Assembly: GCA_021582655.1 (NCBI GenBank)
Contig: CP091135.1
Span: 764,549-828,548 of the forward strand
Direction: 5' to 3'
Source of the DNA: Nitrosomonas sp.
GTDB taxonomy: Bacteria > Pseudomonadota > Gammaproteobacteria > Burkholderiales > Nitrosomonadaceae
DNA length: 64,000 nucleotides
A program made the translations under genes and the position numbers. Every line of letters begins with the position of its first letter. Positions within the stretch are counted from its first letter, which is position 1. The notes below the pieces were generated by a model, which ran no database searches, was not told the DNA's origin, and worked only from the letters and a program-made list of their open reading frames with translations. Below, piece by piece: positions 54,530 to 63,351 of this stretch.

Positions 54530-55783
54530 TCACCCCGGGCGCAGCGACGTATGCAACGATAAGCGGTAAGCACTCAGCGCCGGGATCAAACTGAATACCG
54601 CAGTGGCCGATACGATCAAGCCCAGTAGTCTCCAAGTTTGTCCGGTAATGACATAGTCGCCGATAAAAATCCCGAAATGCGCCGCCAGATAGCTCTGCGA
54701 GAACATCGCCGCAATCGATAATGCCACTACGGCGACAATTATCCCCACAACGGTAATCGCGAAAGCTTCCAATTGAATCAGCAAAAAAACAAACCGCGGA
54801 CTTGCGCCGATCGCGCGCATCACGGCGATTTCTTGCCGCCTTTCCCGGATCGAAGAGAGCAGCATGGTGCTCAGTCCCAACAACGACGAAAACAAAACCA
54901 GTGCGGAAATGACTTGAAAGGTATGTTCCATGTTGCGCATCATTTGCCACAGTTCGGCCAGCGCTACGCCCGGCATAATCGCCAGCAGCGGTTCTCCGGC
55001 ATCATGATTCACCTGCCGCTGCACCTGAAAAGCAGTCAATTTGGATTGCAGACCGAGCATCACTGCGGTGATATTTCTTGGTGTGAGATCAGGCGATTCG
55101 ATATCCTGAGCGACTGCCCTCTTACCCGACAACCCGGTTCCTTCCCGCCAGTTCAGATGAATCGCTTCCATGCCTTGCAAGCTGACATACACCGCCTGAT
55201 CTACCGGCGTTCCGGTCGGACGTAAAATGCCGCTGACCCGGAAAGGCCGATCATCGTGCATGCTGAAGCTGGTTTGTCCCAATCCGTGCGCCAGCACAAT
55301 CCGATCGCGCAAACCGTAGTTCAATTTTTTGGCGACATCGGCACCCAGCACAACCTCGAAAATTTCCGCAAACGCTTTACCTTCGGCAAACCCAAGTCCA
55401 GCATTATCGCCAGCCCGAAACCGGGTAAAGAAATCTTCCGTGGTACCCACCACGCGGTAGCCGCGATGCGAATCACCCAGCGACACCGGAATGGCCCAAG
55501 CCACCTTGGTGTCGCCAGCCAGTTTACGATAACTTTGCCATGAGATATTGTTAGTGGGATGGCCGATATGAAAAACAGTGTACAACAACAGATTGGTTTG
55601 ACCGGTACGGGCACCGACGATCAGATCCACGCCGGATACTGTTTTGCTGAAGCTTTGTTTGGCTTGATGGCGGATATGCTCTACACCGAGCAACACAAAA
55701 ACACTGATCGCGACCGATACCAACGCCAACACCGCCGTGCATTTGCGATGGCATAGGCTACGCCATGCCACGTCAATAAACAC
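54530..55783 (-). CDS. ABC transporter permease, MacB/FtsX type (zinc locus)
   Basis: A 417-residue inner-membrane permease of the FtsX/MacB fold: one N-terminal membrane helix (AVLALVSVAISVFVLLGVEH), a large periplasmic domain (about residues 45-280), and three C-terminal helices around VISALVLFSSLLGLSTMLLSS, ITVVGIIVAVVALSIAAMF and LGLIVSATAVFSLIPALS. It overlaps the ATPase gene by 11 bases. Such pairs act as mechanical exporters or envelope machines, not as zinc importers of the ZnuBC type. Homologous pairs next to a DUF3299 gene are reported to be Zur-controlled in Pseudomonas; the role here is inferred from the zur and ZnuD neighbours. Confidence 0.88.
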   Translation of the reverse strand: MFIDVAWRSLCHRKCTAVLALVSVAISVFVLLGVEHIRHQAKQSFSKTVSGVDLIVGARTGQTNLLLYTVFHIGHPTNNISWQSYRKLAGDTKVAWAIPVSLGDSHRGYRVVGTTEDFFTRFRAGDNAGLGFAEGKAFAEIFEVVLGADVAKKLNYGLRDRIVLAHGLGQTSFSMHDDRPFRVSGILRPTGTPVDQAVYVSLQGMEAIHLNWREGTGLSGKRAVAQDIESPDLTPRNITAVMLGLQSKLTAFQVQRQVNHDAGEPLLAIMPGVALAELWQMMRNMEHTFQVISALVLFSSLLGLSTMLLSSIRERRQEIAVMRAIGASPRFVFLLIQLEAFAITVVGIIVAVVALSIAAMFSQSYLAAHFGIFIGDYVITGQTWRLLGLIVSATAVFSLIPALSAYRLSLHTSLRPG

Positions 55784-56543
55784 GCTGTGCGCCTCCGCAG
55801 CGATTGATCGCCGACAAACTGATAACCTGCTGAAAGCACTGCGATAACGCGATATCGTGGCTGGCTACAATCAACGTAATGCCTTGCGCCCGACTAATCG
55901 TCATCAACAATGCCATGAATGCGTCCCGCGTATCGCTGTCCAGCGCCGAAGTCGGCTCATCCGCGATTAAAATTTCCGGCGCATTGATCAGCGCGCGAAC
56001 AATAGCGACGCGCTGTTGCTGCCCCACGCTCAAATCGGAAGCCGGCTTTCTTATCAACGTTCGATCCAACTCAAGCGCAGCAAACAACGCCAGTGCCCTG
56101 GATTCAACCGCCCCGATGTTTTGAACGCCGAAATACGCTGCCAAACGGATGTTATCCAGCACACTTAAATACTGAATCAGATTGAATTGCTGGAACACAA
56201 TACCCATATGCTTTGCCCGGAATGCATCCCGTCGACGCGCGGAAAGTGTCGCTAAATCCTGACCCAGAATTTCCACGGTGCCGGCGGTAGCCGTCAGAAT
56301 ACCCGCCAGCAGATTGAGCAGCGTCGACTTTCCCGAACCCGACGCCCCGTTGACAAACACACCGCCACCCCGGGGAATGCGCCAATCGGGCATATCGAGC
56401 ACAGCAGCGGCAGCTTTTCCCGGATATGAAAAACGCAGCCCGCTGATTTTTACCGCGTCGGATGACGTGGCAATCGTCTCAGCGCCCGCGCACCCTTGAG
56501 AAATTTCAACCAACCGTCCCTCCCCGTATGGCTCTCCCTTCAT
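55773..56543 (-). CDS. ABC transporter ATP-binding protein (zinc locus)
   Basis: A 256-residue ATPase of the MacB/LolD type, partner of the permease it overlaps. Walker A is NGASGSGKST, the Q-loop FQQFNLIQYL, the signature LSVGQQQR, Walker B ILIADEPTSALD, and the switch His lies in VASHDIAL. The start is uncertain: the ATG at 56543 is used because the earlier ATG at 56573 would overlap the divergent lipoprotein gene. The N-terminal 30 residues before VKISGLRFSYPG are not conserved. Confidence 0.88.
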   Translation of the reverse strand: MKGEPYGEGRLVEISQGCAGAETIATSSDAVKISGLRFSYPGKAAAAVLDMPDWRIPRGGGVFVNGASGSGKSTLLNLLAGILTATAGTVEILGQDLATLSARRRDAFRAKHMGIVFQQFNLIQYLSVLDNIRLAAYFGVQNIGAVESRALALFAALELDRTLIRKPASDLSVGQQQRVAIVRALINAPEILIADEPTSALDSDTRDAFMALLMTISRAQGITLIVASHDIALSQCFQQVISLSAINRCGGAQRVY

Positions 56544-56566
56544 TTCCGAATGGTATACTGCATCGC

Positions 56567-57226
56567 ATGACAACCGCCTTTATTGCTCACCGGCCGCCAC
56601 ACTCGATCCGCAGCGGCATTGCTCGCGTTGCCCTGGTATGGATGCTGCTAACCGGTTGCTCGCAAAACCCGCCCGATGGGAATTCGCCGTCCGACGCCGA
56701 TGCGAAACCGCCCCGATCACAACCTCAGGCGATCACCTATCGCACCATCGAATGGGTCGATCTGATGCCTCAAGACGATTTGGAAGCCTTATTGAATCCG
56801 CCGGAATATCTGGATCAGATCGAAGACGGCTCAGACCAGGACCAACTGCCTGGCCAGTTTCAATTGCCCGCGCCGTTGACCGGAGACGATCGCTATCAAC
56901 AGGCATTGCAATCAACCCGCATTATGCCGGAATTCGATCAACAAGAAATCAGAATCCCCGGTTTCATCGTGCCGCTTGAATTCAGCAAAGACCAATATGT
57001 GACACGCTTTTTTCTAGTGCCGTATTTCGGTGCCTGTATCCATGTTCCACCGCCGCCACCGAATCAAATCATCTACGGCATCTACAACCGCGGCATCAAA
57101 ATCCATCATCTGCACGAAGCTTTCTGGCTGACAGGCACACTCACTACAACATTGATGCAAAACAACATCGCCACTTCGACGTATACGCTCCATGTTGTGG
57201 AAATCACGCCGTACGAGGATGAATGA
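56567..57226 (+). CDS. DUF3299 lipoprotein (zinc locus)
   Basis: A 219-residue protein with a lipoprotein signal ending LLTGC (Cys31), so probably lipid-anchored in the periplasm. The C-terminal half has the DUF3299 features IPGFIVPLEF, TRFFLVPYFGACIHVPPPPPNQ and HEAFWLTGTLTT; the single Cys, the His residues and the poly-Pro loop are conserved in the family. Function is unknown. DUF3299 genes sit next to MacB-like ABC genes under Zur control in other proteobacteria, the same arrangement as here, although in this genome it is divergent from them. It is convergent with zur. Confidence 0.82.
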   Translation: MTTAFIAHRPPHSIRSGIARVALVWMLLTGCSQNPPDGNSPSDADAKPPRSQPQAITYRTIEWVDLMPQDDLEALLNPPEYLDQIEDGSDQDQLPGQFQLPAPLTGDDRYQQALQSTRIMPEFDQQEIRIPGFIVPLEFSKDQYVTRFFLVPYFGACIHVPPPPPNQIIYGIYNRGIKIHHLHEAFWLTGTLTTTLMQNNIATSTYTLHVVEITPYEDE

Positions 57227-57237
57227 GTAAATCCGAT

Positions 57238-57310
57238 GCCAAGAAAACGCTGACTAGCGACTGCACAAGCGAGTCACTCCGCTGCGAGGTAACGTCCCCC
57301 TTCATCCCTC
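57238..57310 (-). repeat. dispersed MITE-like repeat, copy D (partial)
   Basis: Only one end of the element is present: AAGAAAACGCTGACTAGCGA, then CTGCACAAGCGAGTCACTCC and GCTGCGAGGTAACG. This parallels copy C from AAGAAAACGCTGATTAATTG through GCTGCGAAGGTAGCG. The other half is replaced by the 3' end of zur. It is in the same orientation as copy C, so the two copies flank zur. Confidence 0.7.
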
Positions 57311-57775
57311 TTATCCCGGTGCGATTTGGCAATGCGCACATACGCCATGTAATTCCAGTTGCTGACGTGCCAGTGTAAAACCGGTGCTTTGTATACTGCG
57401 CTCCAATTCTTCGATGATGCGATTTTTAATACCGACCTCCTTGACGCTACCGCAACGGTCGCATATCAGAAACTGCGGCGTTTCATGTTGATGATTACAG
57501 GCAATATGCGCACACGACATGTACTGCCCGGAAGTTTCCAGCTTGTGTGCCAATTTTTCCTGAACCAAAAAATCAAGCATGCGATAAACCGACATCACCG
57601 GCAGCGATTCCCGAAACTGCATCTGATATCGATCGACGACTTCGTACGCCGACAGCGGCTTGGCGGATGCCAACAAAACCGTCAGCACATTTTTGCGCTT
57701 TTGTGTCAGCTTTGCCCCCGCAGATGCGCAAACTTCCTGAGATTTCTTGATGAGTTGTTCGATATCGACCGGCAT
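57311..57775 (-). CDS. zur: zinc uptake regulator Zur (Fur family)
   Basis: A 154-residue Fur-family repressor. The closest match is Zur rather than Fur: the DNA-binding helix PVMSVYRMLDFLVQEKLAHKLE, then YMSCAHIACNHQHETPQFLICDRCGSVKEV with the structural Zn site CDRC, and the C-terminal CAHC. With zinc bound it should repress uptake genes. A ZnuD-like receptor gene with a palindromic box upstream lies on the other side, which supports the zinc assignment. The gene is bracketed by repeat copies C and D. Confidence 0.85.
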   Translation of the reverse strand: MPVDIEQLIKKSQEVCASAGAKLTQKRKNVLTVLLASAKPLSAYEVVDRYQMQFRESLPVMSVYRMLDFLVQEKLAHKLETSGQYMSCAHIACNHQHETPQFLICDRCGSVKEVGIKNRIIEELERSIQSTGFTLARQQLELHGVCAHCQIAPG

Positions 57776-57792
57776 TTTTCTCGCTATCCATC

Positions 57793-57938
57793 CCGCTAAG
57801 AAAACGCTGATTAATTGACTGCACGAGCGAATCGCTTCGCTGCGAAGGTAGCGCGCTTCCTCACCAGCCTTCTTGATGGGTTCCGCCGCTGTGTTCCATA
57901 CGTCTCGCGCTTCATCTGGTTCGCCAAATAATCAGCAT
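57793..57938 (-). repeat. dispersed MITE-like repeat, copy C
   Basis: A full copy of about 145 bp with clear imperfect terminal inverted repeats: AACGCTGATTAATTGACTG at one end and CGCCAAATAATCAGCAT at the other. The inner GCTGTGTTCCATACGTCTCG is close to the reverse strand of copies A and B. It starts 17 bases upstream of the zur start codon, so it forms or replaces the zur promoter region. Confidence 0.8.
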
Positions 57939-58110
57939 CCCCCTAATAAATAAATAATAATTCTTGCAAAATCCTAGACCTGATTCAAGCATATCACGCA
58001 CATCCGCATTTGTATGCGCTCGCCAGCAGGCCTATCGACGCTTCCATTTATCGCCGAAACGCCTCACCGGTGGATTGTACATGAAATAATCCACACTGGA
58101 TTTAACAATA

Positions 58111-58128
58111 GATATGATATAACATATC
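58111..58128. promoter_or_regulatory. candidate Zur box upstream of the ZnuD-like receptor
   Basis: GATATGATATAACATATC is palindromic at 16 of 18 positions and resembles the proteobacterial Zur consensus core (TGTTATAnTATAACA-like). It lies about 140 bases upstream of the receptor gene and about 335 bases from zur. The surrounding 57939-58267 has no other credible gene. Fur-type boxes fit worse. Confidence 0.6.
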
Positions 58129-58267
58129 AAAAAACGATCGGCCGATTGACAATTTTCACTCACAGCAACACCAAATCACCGGCAACTCATTCATAGCCTA
58201 AATGCTCCGGTACCCCGGAAGACCAACGCAGCATTCGAATGTCAGCTTGGAAATTGTGAGGTGAGCG

Positions 58268-60580
58268 ATGCAAATCGGAAACAATCCCTTATTCACTCTT
58301 GGGCCTTATTCAGCGAAACACACCGTGCACCGTTCCTTACAACAATTTGCAACACAATTCGCCTTAATAATCGCGGTGAGCGCATGCAATCCGTTAGCCG
58401 CAGCGAATCACTCGCCAAACAGTACCGGTCACGCCAACGAACAGCCGGGCGCGGCGGCAAATCCATCAATGATTCAACTGAAACCCGTTGAAATCATCGG
58501 CACCGTTCCGGACCGCGAAACCGCACCGAACACCAGCGTATTGAAAGGCCGCGCATTACGCTTACAGCAGCATGATACGCTCGGGCAAACCTTGCACGAA
58601 GAACTTGGCGTCAGCAACGCATCTTTTGGTCCGGGCGTCGGCATACCGGTGATACGCGGACTCACCGGCTCACGGGTGCGTATTCTGCAAAGCGGCATCG
58701 GCACTCACGACGCCACCACGCTGAGTCCGGATCACGCCGTGGCGCTGGATCCGCTATTCGCGGAATCGATCCGGATCATGCGCGGCCCGGAAGTGGTGCG
58801 ATATGGCGGCAACGCTATCGGCGGCGTTGTCGATGTCGACGACGGCCGCATTCCCGGTCAAAGAGCCAAGCAGCCTGTCGGCGGTTCGGCCGAAAGCCGC
58901 TACGACAGCAACGGCGACGGCACCCATTCCGCATTCAAGCTAAACATGGGTAAGGACCGATTGGCGTTCAATCTCGGCGGCTTTTTCCGCCAACGCAACG
59001 ATACCCGCATTCCCGGCAATGCGATCGATGCAGCGTTCCTGCAGCAACAATTCGGTTTGACGGAAACCCAGAACGTCACGGGCAAGATCCCCAATACCGA
59101 CAGCCGAGGCATCGGCGGATATACCGGTATTTCATGGATCGGCAACAACTTTATGGCGGGTATGTCGGTCAGTCATACCGACAATCGTTACGGCATTCCG
59201 AAAGGCAATCATGGTCTCGACCCCAATCATTTGGGCGGCTTGGAAACAATTCTGCCGAAACTGAACGACTTGACCGGATTTGAAGACATTTTCGGTCCGC
59301 AAGCACTATTTCCCAATGTCCGCTTCAATATGCAGCAAACACGCTATGACTTCAAATCCGAGTGGTACGAGCCGGTACGCGGCGTGGAAAGTGTCAGTTT
59401 CCGTTACGGCTTGGTGGACTACGGCCACACCGAATTGGAAGGCGGCTCGCCTTTTACCCGTTTTAAAAACGATGTCGGCGAAGGCCGTGTCGAGGCACGC
59501 CACACTGCGTTGCCGAATTTGACCGGCACCGTCGGCGTTCAGTGGATCGATCGGAATTTTTCCGCACTCGGTATCGAAACATTTGTACCACCGACCAAAC
59601 AATTTACCGTAGGTATTTATACTACGCAGGAATACACCTGGAACAACTGGATCTTGCGCGGCGGCATCCGCTTCGAGCATGCTCATGTCGATCCCAGCGC
59701 AAACACGCTCAAACTGCGCGGTAGCGCACTGCCGCCAGTACCGTTGCCTAATTCACTCGATTTTCAAGCGCTATCCGCCTCCACCGCGTTGCAATGGAAT
59801 CCGCACCAGGATACCTCGTTGACACTTACGCTCAATCGCGGCAAGCGCCCGCCGGATATTCAGGAATTGCTGGCACTCGGACCGCATCTGTCCACACGCA
59901 GCTTTGAAATCGGCAACGTGCGATTGGCCAACGAAACCGTGAACATGGTCGATCTCGGCCTGGACTGGAAAGCGAAACGTATCAGCTCACGTATCAACGG
60001 TTATTACAATCGCACCGACGATTTTATCTATTTACGCAATACCGGGCTGGTATACGAAGTGGACAACGAAGTCATTCGCCAGCGTTGCGTCAGCGACGCG
60101 GAATGCGTGTCGGTGTTCGCTTATGATCAGCGTGACGCCGAGTTCGTCGGTTTCGAAGCCAGGACCGATGCGACCCTTTATCTATCGCCCAAAGGCAACA
60201 ATATCGTGCTGACCGTGTTTTCCGATTACGTGCGTGGCCGTTTCACCAACGGCAATCGCGACGACGTGCCTCGCATGCCGCCGCTGCGCTACGGCGCCGA
60301 ATTGGGATTCGGCAATTCCGTCTGGAATACCGCGCTACGCTTTACTCGCGCGGAAGCGCAGCGCCACCCCGGACGCAACGAAACCGCCACGGACAGCTAC
60401 CATCTATTAACCGCATCGGCAGATTACCAAATCAAAGCGGGAAAATGGGGGGACATGTGGTTATTTGCCAAAGGATATAACCTGTTAAATGAAGAAATCC
60501 GCAACTCGGTTTCGTTTCTGAGAAATTTCGCGCCGGAGCCGGGACGTAGCGTCATTGTCGGCATGCGGGCCACATTCTAG
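58268..60580 (+). CDS. znuD: TonB-dependent outer-membrane receptor, ZnuD-like
   Basis: This 770-residue receptor probably imports zinc or a zinc complex across the outer membrane using TonB energy. After an N-terminal signal region (about residues 1-45) come the plug domain (about 75-200: VEIIGTVPDRE, LGQTLHEELGVSN, GIPVIRGLTGSRVRILQSG, RGPEVVRYGGNAIGGVVDV) and a 22-strand barrel ending in VGMRATF. GAGGTG precedes the ATG. The ZnuD assignment rests on plug similarity plus the zur and Zur-box context; a different metal is possible. The two secreted proteins that follow are probably in the same transcript. Confidence 0.82.
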   Translation: MQIGNNPLFTLGPYSAKHTVHRSLQQFATQFALIIAVSACNPLAAANHSPNSTGHANEQPGAAANPSMIQLKPVEIIGTVPDRETAPNTSVLKGRALRLQQHDTLGQTLHEELGVSNASFGPGVGIPVIRGLTGSRVRILQSGIGTHDATTLSPDHAVALDPLFAESIRIMRGPEVVRYGGNAIGGVVDVDDGRIPGQRAKQPVGGSAESRYDSNGDGTHSAFKLNMGKDRLAFNLGGFFRQRNDTRIPGNAIDAAFLQQQFGLTETQNVTGKIPNTDSRGIGGYTGISWIGNNFMAGMSVSHTDNRYGIPKGNHGLDPNHLGGLETILPKLNDLTGFEDIFGPQALFPNVRFNMQQTRYDFKSEWYEPVRGVESVSFRYGLVDYGHTELEGGSPFTRFKNDVGEGRVEARHTALPNLTGTVGVQWIDRNFSALGIETFVPPTKQFTVGIYTTQEYTWNNWILRGGIRFEHAHVDPSANTLKLRGSALPPVPLPNSLDFQALSASTALQWNPHQDTSLTLTLNRGKRPPDIQELLALGPHLSTRSFEIGNVRLANETVNMVDLGLDWKAKRISSRINGYYNRTDDFIYLRNTGLVYEVDNEVIRQRCVSDAECVSVFAYDQRDAEFVGFEARTDATLYLSPKGNNIVLTVFSDYVRGRFTNGNRDDVPRMPPLRYGAELGFGNSVWNTALRFTRAEAQRHPGRNETATDSYHLLTASADYQIKAGKWGDMWLFAKGYNLLNEEIRNSVSFLRNFAPEPGRSVIVGMRATF

Positions 60581-60591
60581 AAAATATCATC

Positions 60592-61977
60592 ATGACGATT
60601 ACGCAACCAAACGATGCCCAGCCGCAACGATCACTGCGGTCGATTGCACTGCCCCTCTGCCTATTGCTGATCATGCTATCGACGCCCCCCCGGTTGGCTG
60701 ATGCACAGCATTTGGATATCGAAATCTGGGGACAGGGCAATGCATTGTTTGTTGGATATTGCCGTATCAGCGGCGTCGTGGGGTGCGATCTGAGCGGATT
60801 GGCAGATGCGCTGCATTTACCGGCAACCACATTGCCGATCGAGGCCACCACCGGCAAATTGATCTTCCCCGCCGATCTTCAAGATTTGCCCGGCGGTCCG
60901 TTCAAGACTAAAAACCCGGGGTTTCAGTCGGTTCAAAATGCACTGCTGCCCAACGAGCTGATCAGCTACCGCGCACTGGGCAAGATGAAATATTGGGATC
61001 CGGCTTTGTCTGCTTGGTACGACGCACCACCGGACGTACAAATCCGATTATTCGGCGGATTGGAAGCCAGCGCCGATGTACGCAACGATTTATCCGAATG
61101 CGCCGGACAATTGATTTGCTTCAGCGACAGCAGTTTCGGCATTGACGGCAGTACAGTGTTTTCCGGCGACGGTATTCATGGCGGTGTGGAATTGGTCGCC
61201 GACATCACCGGCGCCAACGGCATCTTGCATACCCATCTGAGTTTCTTTCTGGAAGATCGACAAGGCCGGATTGGAGGGCCCTCCGGTGCTTATTTGATTG
61301 AAATGCAATTGCTTTCCAACGCGCGTTTCTTCCCTTCCGATTCATTTTTGATCGTACTGAACGCAGGTTTAGATGCACATCAATTCGCCGCAGCTCTGAT
61401 CGCATTGACCGGCGAATCGCCTGACATGGAACCACCGCCTCAGCCCGTAATTCCGGTTTCGATTCCCGGAGATGCAGATCTGGACGGCGATATCGATCGC
61501 ATTGATGTAGCACTGATTTTACTCGCCGTACAAAACAACGAAACGCCAAATGCGACGAATGCCGCCTTTGATGTCGATAAAGACGGCGCCATCACCCGTG
61601 CCGATGCGGCTCTGGCGAAAACGCTATGCACGCTGAGACTCTGCAATATCCCGGTTGAAGCGCCGGCGACCGCACTGAACGTGGCGGCGATTTACGATCA
61701 TCATACTGGCGTTTTAAACTTGAACGATATACAAGCCGACAGCCAGCATTACCGCGCGCAGTTGCAAACGCAAGCCGATGGCGCTTTAGCGCTGGTTGCG
61801 TGGCAATCGGACAAGCCGCGCTACGCAACACCGGCACAGTACGATGCCGCAACCGGAATTTTGCAAATCCCCTCGGTTTTCGTTAACGGAAAATATTACC
61901 GGGCAACCTTGCAAGAGACCGGCAACTTAAATTTCCAGGTGAAGCTGCTGGAAGAAATCAACAGCATCTTGGACTGA
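60592..61977 (+). CDS. secreted protein with HxH motif and dockerin-like calcium repeats
   Basis: A 461-residue exported protein with a signal peptide ending near LADAQ. The N-terminal domain (about 45-270) is beta-rich and has LHTHLSFFLEDR followed by GPSGAYLIEMQL. Residues about 295-345 carry two EF-hand-like loops, DADLDGDIDRIDVALIL and DVDKDGAITRADAAL, which match dockerin type I repeats. A C-terminal module ends IPSVFVNGKYYRATLQETGN. Both outer modules recur in the next gene product. The N-terminal part is reminiscent of Zur-repressed All3515-like proteins of cyanobacteria, which is a tentative link. It starts 11 bases after the receptor gene. Confidence 0.72.
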   Translation: MTITQPNDAQPQRSLRSIALPLCLLLIMLSTPPRLADAQHLDIEIWGQGNALFVGYCRISGVVGCDLSGLADALHLPATTLPIEATTGKLIFPADLQDLPGGPFKTKNPGFQSVQNALLPNELISYRALGKMKYWDPALSAWYDAPPDVQIRLFGGLEASADVRNDLSECAGQLICFSDSSFGIDGSTVFSGDGIHGGVELVADITGANGILHTHLSFFLEDRQGRIGGPSGAYLIEMQLLSNARFFPSDSFLIVLNAGLDAHQFAAALIALTGESPDMEPPPQPVIPVSIPGDADLDGDIDRIDVALILLAVQNNETPNATNAAFDVDKDGAITRADAALAKTLCTLRLCNIPVEAPATALNVAAIYDHHTGVLNLNDIQADSQHYRAQLQTQADGALALVAWQSDKPRYATPAQYDAATGILQIPSVFVNGKYYRATLQETGNLNFQVKLLEEINSILD

Positions 61978-62019
61978 TTAATTTTTCTACACCACCTATA
62001 ATACCTTCAGGAGTTAGCC

Positions 62020-62805
62020 ATGTTGAATCCACTCGGAATTACGATTCTTACGATCTTACTAAGCCTATTTTACGCACCGACCGTCGCAGCGGAAAATAAC
62101 GATCATACACTGCACGCCGCAGACATCCAGCCATGGCGGATAGGCGCAGAAATCTTTACCAATGGTACTTTATTCGAAGCCGATTTCGGCGATCTCAACG
62201 GTGGTTCGTTTTCCACCGATGAGCCGGGTATTGATGTCAATACCGCCAAAGGCACGTTCACACCCGGCCATTGGCTGCGCTTTCAACCGACCGGACGATT
62301 GCTGTATTGGAACGGCGTGCAATGGAGCGCAACAGCTCCGAACGGAGAAAGAATCGAAATTACCGATGCACTCGATAACGTCATTACTTTCGACGCAGCC
62401 GGCGTCAGTGAGAACGCCGGCGTCATTGGTGAAATCGGTAGCGACAGCGGCTTGCATGAACACTTAAATTTCAAAATTGTCGATATATCCGGTACGCCGA
62501 ACGGCACCCCGGGCGCATATCGGATTCAATTGAGATTGTTCGAATCACAAGCAAACAGCGATACCTCCGTGGCCATTGCAGCTTCATCAATCGCAATCGT
62601 ATTCAATCGCGGTTTGGCACACCAGGACTTCGAACTGGCTGTCGCCGCGGCGGACGATTTGCACGAAAACGCAGTGTATGCGGAAGACAAAAAAATTGTG
62701 ACCATCCCGCGCGTGAAAGCATTAGGCAGCTACTACCGGGTAAAGCTCCAGCAAATCAGTGATAATCTGTTCCAACTGATCGAGGCTTACGAAATTCCCC
62801 AGTAA
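62020..62805 (+). CDS. secreted protein sharing modules with the upstream zinc-locus protein
   Basis: A 261-residue exported protein with a signal peptide ending near TVAAE and CAGGAG before the ATG. Its first module aligns with that of the preceding protein: GHWLRFQPTGRLLYWNGVQW, then GLHEHLNFKIVD with the HxH, and TPGAYRIQLRLF. The final 35 residues (TIPRVKALGSYYRVKLQQIS) align with the tail of the neighbour, but there are no dockerin loops. I cannot assign a function beyond a likely role outside the cytoplasm in metal handling, inferred from the locus. Confidence 0.72.
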   Translation: MLNPLGITILTILLSLFYAPTVAAENNDHTLHAADIQPWRIGAEIFTNGTLFEADFGDLNGGSFSTDEPGIDVNTAKGTFTPGHWLRFQPTGRLLYWNGVQWSATAPNGERIEITDALDNVITFDAAGVSENAGVIGEIGSDSGLHEHLNFKIVDISGTPNGTPGAYRIQLRLFESQANSDTSVAIAASSIAIVFNRGLAHQDFELAVAAADDLHENAVYAEDKKIVTIPRVKALGSYYRVKLQQISDNLFQLIEAYEIPQ

Positions 62806-63009
62806 CTGCCAGCTTATTTTCGACCGATCACGGGTTAATTTCTCGATCCAGACTGAATCACGGCATTTCCCTTAAATACAATGAGATGACTATGAATATA
62901 GTCTTTCCACCTGGCAGTTTGGCGTATTAATTGGTATAGTTCGAATTAATCGGCTGCCACGTTGCAGTGCATGTGAAATTGTTATTAATTTATTGTAAAA
63001 GGACTATTT

Positions 63010-63264
63010 ATGCAGATTCATGTTTACGACACATACGTAAAAGCGAAGGACGGCCGTACCATGCATTTTGACGTGTTTACTTCAGTAAAAGATGATCAGA
63101 AAGCGGTGGAGTATGCAAAACAGTGGCTGGCCACCGTCGGCGAAGGTGATGCAGTGGTCACCAGCCGGGAATGCAGTTTTTGTCACAGCCAAAGTGCGCC
63201 GCCCCAAGTGATCGATGAAATCAGCACAAACGGTTTTTATATTTACAAGATGGAAGGTTGCTAA
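63010..63264 (+). CDS. DUF2024 family protein
   Basis: A short 84-residue cytoplasmic protein of the DUF2024 family, function unknown. It begins MQIHVYDTYVKAKDGRTMHF and has the conserved ECSFCHSQSAP, whose Cys-x-x-Cys-His could bind a metal or be redox-active. AAGGA precedes the ATG. It stands alone between the zinc-locus proteins and the IalB-like gene; the 204-bp gap before it contains short inverted repeats but no gene. Confidence 0.85.
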   Translation: MQIHVYDTYVKAKDGRTMHFDVFTSVKDDQKAVEYAKQWLATVGEGDAVVTSRECSFCHSQSAPPQVIDEISTNGFYIYKMEGC

Positions 63265-63351
63265 GTCAGCGGCGTTCAATGGGCGCTGTCCCGATCACTT
63301 GCGTTATGCCGTCGATAAGGCGCGCGACGCTAATTCTCAGGGTTAACTAAG

